Shown here: positions 54,840 through 64,000 of the stretch, piece after piece
How the letters are laid out: each line of letters begins with the position of its first letter
How positions within the stretch are numbered: position 1 is the stretch's first letter
DNA from: Takakia lepidozioides
Lineage: Eukaryota > Streptophyta > Takakiopsida > Takakiales > Takakiaceae
NCBI GenBank assembly: GCA_030704615.1
Contig: CM060734.1
Location: 21,452,001-21,516,000 of the forward strand
Direction of reading: 5' to 3'
Length of the DNA: 64,000 nucleotides
The notes under the pieces: model-generated
Database searches by the model: none
What the model was told of the DNA's origin: nothing
Seen by the model: only the letters and a program-made list of their open reading frames with translations
Made by a program: the position numbers and the translations under genes

Positions 54840-57420
54840 TACTATTTCACGTTGCCAGGCACCTACACAGTGGGACGAAAAGGTGAATAGTCTTTTCATT
54901 ATGGTGAAAAAGTAATCAGAATGAGCGGTAGTCAGGCTGTAGAATATCACCTTGCTGGTGGATTTGCACTTTGGTTTACTATTACCTTATGTGTAAATAC
55001 ACTGGCACGGAAGATGTGGCAAGAATTTAAAAAAAGAAATGGGTGTGCAAAAAGACCTTTACCCGATCCTTTTTCCATCAGTGTTATTGGCATAATTGGG
55101 GGATCCATGGTGATGATGAAAACGTGCGAAGGTGCAGATTGTAGCATCACAATTCTCTCTGACAAGTCCATATCTCGTGTACATGCGCACCTTATTATTG
55201 AGGCAGCTACCACACCAGACAGAGATGTGGAGGAGATTGCACAAATACTGCGCATGCCATTGAGAGTCAAGGACCTCTCCAAATTTGGAACATATGTCAA
55301 CAAGGAAATGGGCTCTCAGCCTGTGGTCTCCACACCTGGTTCTGAAGCTATACTAAAGGAAGGCGACCTAAAACCTTTGGGGCCAACAAGACTACTTTCA
55401 GGTTGGTTTTCCAGAGTAACCTTGGGCCTCCTCCCATGTGTTGCATGACATGTGCAATGCTAGTGCATTTTTGGCCTCTACTTGACTTTCTGCTCTCAAC
55501 CTTTGTGTCATTCAAAGGATAGCAGTAACGTTGGAGGATGTGCAAATTCTGAGGCTTTCTGTACCACTCCTTTTTTTTTGCAGGGTAGAATTTGTTCCCT
55601 TGTATCTGTGTCCTTCCCCAGCTAACCAAAGCAAAAGAGACGAGGCCATCAAGGCTGTGGCTGCCATTGGTGAGAGTCCTGTGGCCAGTGCATCTACGGA
55701 TGCAATCATGGAGGAGATGGATGCTGAAGACCTTCATGATACTGCCGCCATGGACCCTCCAAAGGTAGGGCTGGTTGGAACCGTAATTTTTGTGAGAGAG
55801 AGATACATTGGGCATGTGTTCCGTGGGCATGCAGACAGAGCTCCAATTCTCACCAACAATGAGTTGCATGTGCTGGTAGGACTTGACCTTGAGGCCCGGG
55901 GCAAGGACATAGGCAGGATATTCAAGGGCGGACGATGTTGTTATTCTTGTGTTTTCCTCACTGTTATCCTCTTTCTGCATCCATATGTGCTTGTCTCGAA
56001 GGGTTACCCGCAGTTCTCATTAACTTTTTATTTAAAGCTGTTTATTGCAATTTGTTATTAGGTTTAGCTGGAAAGCTTGTGTGCTTGGACTGGTAGATCA
56101 GACCAGTACAGGTTGTGCAGTGTCTGCTTTGCTGTCCTCCAGATTGCACGTGAAAGTATGTGAGAATCACAAAGTTGAACTTGACTAGCTAGCTCAGTGC
56201 ATTTATTACTGCTATAATCATGTGGAACATTGCAGGGGCTTATGCTGTTGAAAAGTGGAAAGAGGATTGCACACATGTGCTGGTGGAGGATGATTCAGCT
56301 GTAAATGAGGCAGTCACCTCAAGCAAGCCTGTGGTCCAGCTAGATTGGCTCCAGGTCCATTTCCTTGCCTTCTCCATAGAGTTCCATGTGCTTGAGCTCT
56401 TGACAACTCGAGAAGGATATTGCGTGGGCGACTGCGTCATGTCAATGTATGTTGATCTATGGTAAGCAATGATTTGTGGTTGCTCCTGTACACGAGCATT
56501 ACATTACTGTTTGCTAGTTTCATACCCTGGTAGTTGTGAAACACAGAACCAGCTCCAGAAGGATGTAATACCAGAGGTATGCACAAAGGGGTAGGTCTTA
56601 GTCAACTGCATCTCCAGGGCATCTCCAGGTGCCTGTGGTTGTTAACATCAAGGAAGTTTGTAGGGTGGAGGCTGCTCCCATGTTTACATTGTACATCACC
56701 GAGTTGAGTCTCGACTTCCGTCGATGCTATCTGAGTCTTCCTCTTGGTTGTCAGGCTATTGTTGCTCAAAGCTCCCCAAGCAATGATCTCCCTTCTTTGT
56801 CCAGGTGAGATGCAAACTCCACACTAACGTAGTTTGGTTTTCGCCACACTCCCGTCACGTCGACACTGATGTCATTGACAATGATGGCAGTATGAACATG
56901 GGGCAATTCTGGTTCTTCTCATTGAAGCTGGTGGTGGATGTGTGGAATTAATTTCCAGCAAATCCAACAGCCCTCATGCAGGCAGGCACTGCCACATATT
57001 GCGCTTGATACTGTTTGTCTGTGCTGCATACGCAATATGGCCCGCTTTAGCTGTGATTGGTTTTACAGGCCTCTGTTTTACCTGGCAATATAGTATAGCT
57101 TACCAGCTCTACCTTTTCAACCTAACTTAATCTTTACCAAACACAGGGAGTCCTGAGGGTTATTCCAGTATCCTACGGAGCTTGAATTATAGGGTGCTTT
57201 GAACTTGCTTTTCTCAAGCAGGTGAAGGATCAGGTCAGCAGCTGGTAGTGCAGCCAAGGGATGGCCGGAGTGCAGAAGGCATGAGGGCAGTTGGACACCT
57301 GCCGCGCACTGCTGAAGAGAAGGTCGTGGTGGCAGTGCTTACAGGCCACCTTGATGTGGTGGCATTGCAACTTCCTGCCAGCCAGTACGTCAGTACTCTT
57401 TTGAGTCCCCTGAAGCATTA
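54814..57420 (+). CDS. NBS1: NBS1 (nibrin), MRN-complex subunit; FHA and BRCT exons
   Basis: NBS1 senses DNA double-strand breaks with MRE11 and RAD50 in the nucleus. Exons inferred from splice sites that keep phase: about 54814-54882 (YYFTLPGTYTVGRKG), 55132-55401 (SISRVHAHLIIEA, RVKDLSKFGTYVN, AILKEGDL), 55584-55669 (VEFVPLYLCPS, EAIKAVAAIG), 56236-56354 (AYAVEKWKEDCTHVLVEDD, VVQLDWLQ) and about 57222-57410 (GQQLVVQPRDG, AVLTGHLDVVALQLPA). The first two form the FHA domain (G-R, S-x-x-H, S-x-x-G-T), the next two the first BRCT; the last matches the region after BRCT2 in plant NBS1. The first exon and the BRCT2 exons were not resolved. Exon 57759-58008 (KADIVYST) may be the MRE11-binding end. 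Confidence 0.8.
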
Positions 57421-58008
57421 ATTCACACACCTGATGAAGATTTCTAAGGTTGTGGTGGAAAGAATGGTTGGCAACCTTTCCAGCCAATAGGGAAAGTTGT
57501 GACTAGCGCCTTGTGCCTCGTGGTTGGTCAAGCTGGCCACAGCAGCTTTTCTTTGTGGTTCTTTGAACTATAGGCTTGGCAACTTTTTACATGAGCATGT
57601 GCATGGCCTTGTAAAGATGGTTAATGCAGCTGAACTCCACATTGAGCACAACAAGCTGCTGCACTTACGCCAGCCCCTTTGCAACAGCAAGCCTCCAGGC
57701 AATCTATTACTGGTCATCTCTCTTCACCCGGTTCTTTGGAGGGTAGTCAAATGTCAGGCAGAAACACAGTGAGAGGTGCAGCTGTGAGAAAGGCCAAGCA
57801 AGAGCAGTCCAGGGAAGGATTGACGAGGTCACCAGATCTTAGGCCATTTGCTGGAAGGGAGGGGCGCTTTCTGACAGTGTCAACCTCCCAGGCTGGCATC
57901 AAGCAAGAGGCAAGCAACCTTGCTGAAGATGTTAGTGAAACAGTTAAGGCAGACATTGTCTACAGCACTCCGTGCTGTATTTGCTCGGTAGAGTGTTCCT
58001 GCCGATAA
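57421..58008 (+). CDS. Possible 3' exon(s) of NBS1
   Basis: A plus frame (57679-58008) reads KAKQEQSREGLTRSPDLRPF, FLTVSTSQAGIKQEASN and VKADIVYST. The last piece resembles the D/H-x-IYT/S segment near the C-terminus of plant NBS1. Splice sites were not fixed, so the assignment is tentative. Confidence 0.35.
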
Positions 58009-59119
58009 TGTGTATTGCTGCAGTGTCAGTTGGTCTGATTGCACACAGTTGAGCATTACATCATTGAGTTCTTGTGTCTTCATTGCCTTTAACACCATGA
58101 ACAAGATGCTGTTGCAAATAGACGATTTGTAACACCGTACACTGACCATTGTCATCTGGGATGCAGAGCTGTGCTTACTGGAATTTTATCGTTCGTCCTT
58201 CACCACTTAAAAGAGTCACATTCCTATGTCAGTAGCTACAGTAAAGCTCAATCTTGCAAAATGTGGTTAATAATACAGAGAGCAGTGGAAATTATTTACC
58301 AAAATCATTATACAACTAGAGTCCAAGACTCAAAAGGTCATTTGCTGCATGCTTGTGTTGCAAACCTGGCTGCAAGGGTAAGTCATCTCTGCAATGACTG
58401 TGGGCACACATCCTGTACTATGTACTGATTGCAACTACTAAGAAGACGAATATGAGTAAGGAGTTGAAAGACAAGGGCAGCACCCAGATAAAATCTGATT
58501 GCATCTTGCCTGCTTGCAGCTAAAGCAATTTAGTTACGGTAGAAGTGTGAGATCATGCTCATTGCATTGCTGGCATGACAGCTATGACACAGCTTGACAA
58601 ACCATCAATTTCTATCCACACAAGCCTTTCACTTACAACCACACAGCTGGGTTACATGTAAAAAGCAACCAAAAAAACAACTCCCACTTACTTTAGAGAG
58701 AATGTCAAAAACTAAATGCAGACATTATCCTAAGGGCCTGAATTAAGACTGTACTACCATATGGTGGCAATGCCAGGCTACAAATGAAATGCCATACTAA
58801 GGAGCAAAGTGAGTACTGAAGGACCTCTCCTCTAGTAGTATCCCCTGACAAATTTACTAGCAAAACTGGAGTAGAATCAATTCAAAAACAGCTTGTCAAT
58901 TTTCGTCTCAAAGGGAGAATCCAAAGGGATACTCTCCCAACTACACAGAGTACTGAATACACTATCTATACATGGGGTTCTGTCTTGTCAGTTGACCCCT
59001 TTAATCTCCTCTTAATTGCTATGTTACACCAACAAAGTGAGGTGGAATATAGAGTTCATGAACTCCTTGTAATGAGAAGACTTTGTCCTATCAGTCTTGT
59101 TGCTGCTGTTGTTGACCCT
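58009..59119. other. Intergenic region, convergent 3' ends
   Basis: No ORF or repeat supported. NBS1 (plus) and the BTB gene (minus) point towards each other here, so it should hold both 3' UTRs. Confidence 0.4.
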
Positions 59120-60451
59120 TTACTTCTTAAGGTCCAGTATAAGCGCCTTGGTGATCTCCACTGCAAGAAGGGCATTCTTCATGGCGAATTCTACATACTC
59201 CTTTGAGAAAAGGACATCCTCGTAGCTTTTCAGAATCACACTGATGGCTGTCTCTTTTAGGGATGTGGCAGAGGTGAGAGTTGCCAGCTCCAGAATCTCC
59301 AAGACATTTGAAGGACAGACAGTGCTTGCTATAAAAGCCTCACATACCTTACTCAACACCTGGATGTCATACTTGTCTGCAGCTATCAAGAGTGCATGAC
59401 CATGCTCTGCCATGGCGTCTGCAGGAATTTCAGCACAGTACAAGAACTCAAGCAAGTATTTCAATTGATCGTGGCTCAGCTCCTGTATATGAACTGGTCC
59501 TGTGTGCACTTCCTTCATCTGGTCCGCCTCAAACATTGCTTTGAATACAGATGATTTTGCTGCCTTTAGCCATACGTTTGCACCATTCCAATCCATGTGG
59601 TAAGACAATCAAGAACTATAATCAATACCGGATGTAGGAGCTGCTGAAATGCATATACACAGCACTTGGGGGAAAAGAGATTCTGGTCGAAAACCATAAG
59701 ATGTCCTTCTGCGTTGGTTATTGTAATGACGCTACACAATTATATCCTTTGCTATCTTACAACCCAATCAGTTCAAAAACCATAACCGATTCTTTCACCC
59801 TCATGGTTTTCCTGGGGTGGTCAACATCAAGGGGTGGAGAAATTATAGGGATCATAAACAGTTTAAGCTTTGCAAAAGCTCACAATGTCATATAAGGGGC
59901 AAATCGTGTACATCCGCTAAATATGCACTCAGATTTGCTTGCGTAGCCCTACGGCGGCGTACCGCCTGCTGGAATGAACACTACCGTGCGAGGGAGGGAG
60001 GGAGGGAGGGAGGGAGGGAGGAGGAGAAGGGGTTGGAGAAAATGCAGCAGATTGTCTTTCAATTTGAGGGAGGCTACTACATATGGGCAAGGGGAGGTTT
60101 GCTGACCATGACAACGCGGTGCGCATGAATGGACAGGCCATCGTTGGTTACAAGCTCGACATCGGAATGCATCCCATCTCGAAACGCTTCCACCAACGAC
60201 TCAAGAAACTCCAGCTTCTCCGTCGCTTCCACTTCCATCCCCTCCAGTTGCTGAATCTGCTTGAAAGCATGCGTGAGGCCCTGAGGCACAAGTTCCTTGG
60301 ATTTATCACACTCTCCATCATCGCGGCACACTTGCTCAAGCTTCCTGCTCAGATCCAGTATAGATCGGGCACCCTCATAACAGCTCATGCATATGGTGTT
60401 GCGTGGTGGCCGGTACGAGTTCCCGATGGCACTGCACAGACAGCAATCCAT
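59120..60451 (-). CDS. Plant BTB/POZ-domain protein, two exons
   Basis: Exon 1 is 60451-60107, exon 2 is 59563-59120; intron 59564-60106 has GT..AG ends and phase 0, giving 262 residues. The N-terminus has a cysteine pattern (MDCCLCSAIG, PPRNTICMSCYEGAR) typical of a small plant BTB group (Arabidopsis At3g56230 type, ~280 residues). A coiled helix follows, then the BTB domain from about residue 95: DVELVTNDGLSIHAHRVVM across the intron to AAKSSVFKAMF, LKYLLEFLYCAEIP, LLIAADKYDIQVLSKVCEAF and a BACK-like end. BTB proteins usually bring substrates to CUL3 ubiquitin ligases; that role is inferred. No lesion is seen, so the gene looks functional. Confidence 0.9.
59991..60020 (+). repeat. (GGGA)n microsatellite in the BTB intron
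   Basis: Seven AGGG units in a row within the intron; the plus strand could fold into a G-quadruplex. Confidence 0.95.
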
Positions 60452-61020
60452 GGCATTCCCTCACAACCTTCCCACAAACTAAACGTCAAATCTTTGCCCT
60501 CTCTAACTTTCCGGCACCTTTCTTTTCGCTCCTTCTCTCGCTGTCTTGAAGCCTCCCCGAACAATGGAAGCGTCCAATGCACACCACAAGCTCTCCCCAG
60601 CTTCGTCACTGCATTCCACGATTCATCTGCAAAATTCCTCCACCTTCGTCCCCATTCACCACCGCAACAACAACATTACATGAGATCCTCCACCTCAATT
60701 GCCTCCCACTCACTCTTATTCTGCACACAATCCCTCAGATCCACCATCGTCTCAACCAATCGCCCGCTCCCCGCGTTGCTCCTTATTGCAAAGAAATGTG
60801 CGGGGTTTGACGAGCCATGGCTCTCAACAAGCGAACACGAAAGCAAGCCACTCCTCAGCTCGCGGCAGCCTAACTAACCCCCATTACTTACGCTAACCCA
60901 CGCCTTCCTTACTCAACTGTACAGTTGGAGGTCCGTTTGCGGGAAATATCAAACTATCTGGATGAAAGTCGATGGATTCCACGCTCCGAGTTCTTCTATC
61001 ATCGTGGGAACTTGGCATAG

Positions 61021-61330
61021 GGAACTTTGGGGCGGAGAGGAAGGCACAGCGGCTTAGTGCTGACGCTTCGCAAGACTGCGAGCATCCGGATATGGGAGCT
61101 GGAGCTTGCAACAATGGAGTGGATAGAGGTTCACAAACTGCCCGGTGCGTCGAATTTTTGGAGCCTTTGTCACCTTTCACGCTGTGTGTCTGTTTGGGCC
61201 TTAGTGATCTGGTTTGTCTAACGACCAACTGTTGCTGCTGCTGTTGTATCAAGCAGTTGCCACAAATTGGCATGCTATACATGAGAGAGAGAATGTACTC
61301 ATAAAACGTTTGCTGTGGGTTGTGGCCATA
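61021..61330 (+). pseudogene. F-box/kelch-type protein remnant (frameshifted)
   Basis: The plus strand reads LRKTASIRIWELELATMEWI, EVHKLPG and SLCHLS, then in the next frame CLGLSDLVCLTTN and MLYMRERM. This matches the kelch half of plant F-box/kelch proteins (IRIWELD...W.EV.RMP, then CFGHGDLVCLTS, then MYD). A frameshift near 61185 and the absence of the F-box part suggest a pseudogene, although an undetected intron or sequence error could also explain it. F-box proteins choose substrates for SCF ubiquitin ligases. Confidence 0.5.
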
Positions 61331-62251
61331 GCCCCGCGTCCAGTTTGGACCGAACAAAGGGGAACATACAGTACATACCTTTGTGAGGGGCTTGCTCCAG
61401 CAGTGGGACTTACCTGAAATGTAGAGAGAGAGATGGAGAGAGAGCTCATTCAAGTCTGGTGCATGCACTAAATGGAAAAACCCAGGGACTTCCAAGAATA
61501 GTGAATGTGGAGTTTTGTGGTTTCAACTAACTTTTTCTCTATTGAAGGATGTTCTGAGCTTCAGGAATAGAGTCGGGGTTGCGAAAATACGTCTCACTCA
61601 TTTTCCAAGTGCATGACTTCAACTGATGAAATGCAGGCTGTGCATACTGCGTGGGAAAATCTTTGGATCCTGGAAGTGGGCTCCTTCACAAGTGCCCTAC
61701 TTTGTCTGCACCACAAAGAAGTATCAGCACCAGATTAACACTAGTTGCCCTGAATGAAGGAGTGAGTACAAGAGGGATTTAGGTGAAGACAAAGATGTAC
61801 TGGTGTTTGTAGTGCAAACTAAATAGACAGTGGGGGGGAGATGGAAAATGCCACCAACATAACAGATGGATAACTTATGCTGCAAGCGGGGTGATTTGCA
61901 GTATGGTGTGAAAAATATGCGTGATGACCTCCTTCAAAGACACATGCTTTATCGAAATTGCCCCTGCTGAGCTGAAGACCAAACGAGGTTTGCTACTGGT
62001 GCCTTCTTCATGGGCTGTTCTAATGGCAGGCACTCTCTTCACTGGCATAAGGGGCCACCACAGTCATTCTTGAATGACAATCATATGGCGAACTTTGCAA
62101 CCAGCCTACTTAGGGCTTTTGTCCTAATATGCCATGCCCGCAAAGAACATGCTTTAGGGTGTACAATTTGTGTTCTCATTTTCTAAAATACACATCCAAT
62201 TAGCCCAACCAATCTATTTCAACTTCATTTTTTTTTATGTGTGTACTCGGA
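61331..62251. other. Intergenic or intron DNA
   Basis: No coding motif seen. If the OTU exon at 62252 belongs to a working gene, its upstream exons with the catalytic DGNC region should lie here, but I could not find them. Confidence 0.3.
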
Positions 62252-62329
62252 GATTCATGGAGATTCATGCAGAGCTTTACCTCACCTTCTGGGCAGAGGT
62301 CCACTACAATTCAATTTACCCAATAGGAG
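62252..62329 (+). pseudogene. Lone exon of an OTU-type deubiquitinase
   Basis: Encodes IHAELYLTFWAEVHYNSIYPIG, given here only in part: the segment LTFWAEVHYNSIYP holds the catalytic-His region of plant OTU9/10/11/12-type cysteine proteases (SFWAEVHYNSIYPEG). A GT donor follows at 62330. No DGNCLFR-type exon was found upstream, so it is either a fragment or part of a gene with unresolved exons. OTU enzymes remove ubiquitin. Confidence 0.55.
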
Positions 62330-64000
62330 GTAATTTTCTCTTTGGGCTTCCTCTCTCAGTAGTACTGGATTCATCGAGATCTACTAGTGCACTGGACTGG
62401 ATTGTATAGAGATGGGTGAATTCTCCAGCCATTGCTGAGTGACTGAATCAAAGAAAATGCATTGGAACAGCAGTCTGCTGTGGAACAGTTGTTTAGATCT
62501 ATTTTATGGGTTACAAGTTTAAGCTCATGCAAGTTCCATCCTACTAAAAGTGTTCTCAGGCTCAAAGGTAGGCCAGTCCAACTCCCACCTCCTTCCTTCT
62601 AAAGACAATGGCTATGTGAATGTTGACAACTACTCAAGTCAGGAGCCCACACGGGCAGGCCCTCCATCTAGGGAATGAGGTTTGTAGTTCTCTCTTTGTC
62701 TGTCTTTAGCAAATTATTGAGCCTAACACACACTTGCTCTTTCACCCAGAATTACCAGGATATTTGGAGGATGACTATGCCTGGGGCGCTCCTGACACGA
62801 ATCTCTAGTGAATGCTCCTTCCTTGTTTCTGCAAAGACGGAAGCTGATTACTTGCACCCTGCTGGCCAGAATTTCAGGAGGGAGTTATTTTGTGCAGATC
62901 CTTTGTTTTTGTGCTGTGTCAATGCTGCTGACAACACATAGTTCCATGCATTTTGGAAATCGAACGAAGAGCAGATTCAGTCTAAAGGGAAGTTGAAATG
63001 AATGCATGTCATACACATGTAAACTTAATGTCTGTCTACCAACATGTATACTAGGTCTATCAAATGGCACACATACATGTGTTGGTGAGCATTTCTTTGA
63101 GTTGGGTTTGCAAACAGGGCAACCTGGTAGGGACTTGTCTACGTAGTGTACAGCAAGTGTCTGTCAGTGTTGTGAGTTCCTTTGGAAATCGTTCCAGGTC
63201 TAGTGTTGCACAGCAGTTTTGTGGAAACTTTGTAGTGAGCCCTCTGCAAGTCGCATGAAGGAAGTGTGCTTTGGAGTAGTCTAGTAGAACTCACATGAGG
63301 ATTTTATGGTTGCGTGTTTTGGCAGCACTCAAATGGCCCCAGATGCGGTAGATCTTAATAGCAGATATAGTGTAAATTTCTGTTACTATCATCTTGTGGC
63401 CATTGACCCATGGGGCAGAAATAGAGTCAAGAACAGAGGAGATAGAGAGAGAATGTGGGCAGGTGGATGAGTGCACTAGCAGATAAGGGCCTTTTGGTCT
63501 TGCTCAGTGTTCTAAATGGAGTTGTTTTTCTGGTAGACAATCAGATCGTAGCCTTTCTAATGCTTAAGAATCTGGCTTATAGGAGGTCTAATTTCTTGTG
63601 GATTGTCTCCAGTAGGACAAGGTCTTCCTAGTTAGAAAAGGTTCAACTGGTCATGTTGTAAAATGAGGTCATCTACAAACAGCTGTTTCCAGCGGAAGAA
63701 GAACCAAGTCACCACCGCAAACAGTCCAATGGCTCGCAACTTGATGATCACATCATGCTCCATAAGTTGTTCCATGTGGAAGAAAGTTGCCAGTGACCGT
63801 ACAGTGTTCCCTCCACAGTACCCAGGTCTGCATCTGCAAATGATTAATGTGTTGATTTTATGTGCTACAGATGGGATGATCTGTGTATACAAGCAACTTG
63901 GATAGCTATTAGTTACAGGTCAGGCATGCATCACTTCAAGCTCCAATATCTGTGGCTTGACTGTGCTACTAGAACGAACACTTGGGTGTCTCGAAATACA
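62330..64000. other. No gene recognised to the window end
   Basis: Several short open frames (for example minus 63892-63632 with LATFFHMEQLMEHDVI) were read; none shows a family motif. Confidence 0.3.

Noticed and set aside
60083-60877. 264-codon plus-strand ORF
   Set aside because: It is antisense to exon 1 of the BTB gene, which has conserved motifs and consistent splice sites; the plus frame has no motif.
60893-61495. 200-codon minus-strand ORF
   Set aside because: Antisense to the F-box/kelch text; composition (CAG run read as poly-Gln, scattered Cys) fits a chance frame.

Overview
This window looks like nuclear DNA of a seed-free vascular plant, most likely a fern. The evidence is plant genes with introns (NBS1, a plant-type BTB/POZ gene, traces of F-box/kelch and OTU genes), PPR sequences of non-seed-plant style, and very dense, nested, decayed retroelements. 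The species is inferred, not shown. There is one 500-N assembly gap (19243-19742). Nothing bacterial is present: no operons, rRNA, functional tRNA gene or CRISPR array was seen.

Layout. 1-2617: 5' part of a minus-strand Ty3/gypsy-like element A (LTR, PBS, broken pre-gag ORF, gag). 2978-4069: a Crypton-type (DUF3504) recombinase-like ORF. 4072-6688: a truncated minus-strand LINE. 6704-9428: a second non-LTR element whose reverse transcriptase ends in a zinc knuckle and a restriction-like endonuclease. 9738-18019: the highlight, a minus-strand Ty3/gypsy element with gag, protease, a complete set of C5-cytosine DNA methyltransferase motifs, RT, RNase H and integrase, ending in a PHD finger. 18.0-22.1 kb: a CACAGCC-rich array, the gap, tRNA-derived SINE copies and a LINE 3' end. 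22.6-27.3 kb: a decayed plus-strand element with a gag-like ORF and a retropepsin-dUTPase ORF. 27.7-33.8 kb: a solo LTR (family E) and minus-strand element B. 34.2-35.4 kb: head-to-tail inverted E LTRs. 36.9-43.2 kb: serially duplicated, decayed gene pieces joining PDF motifs (as in organellar single-strand-DNA-binding OSB proteins) to PPR repeats. 43.3-49.6 kb: minus-strand element C with about 3 kb of extra ORFs after integrase. 49.6-50.6 kb: plus-strand LTR D inserted in C. 50.5-52.5 kb: element E (gag, initiator-Met PBS, LTR). 52.5-53.3 kb: second protease-dUTPase copy. 54.8-62.4 kb: the gene-bearing part, with NBS1 (plus), a two-exon BTB/POZ gene (minus), an F-box/kelch remnant and one OTU-peptidase exon.

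How it fits together. Almost all coding sequence belongs to retroelements inserted into one another: D into C, E into the dUTPase element, an E LTR against the RT of B. Most ORFs carry nonsense codons or frameshifts. NBS1 (double-strand-break repair) and the BTB gene look like real host genes with consistent splice sites. The methyltransferase element is the best candidate for an undescribed system. DNA methyltransferases carried by retrotransposons have been reported from dinoflagellates and charophyte algae; I know of no vascular-plant case, and here the enzyme sits beside a PHD finger that reads histone tails in other proteins.
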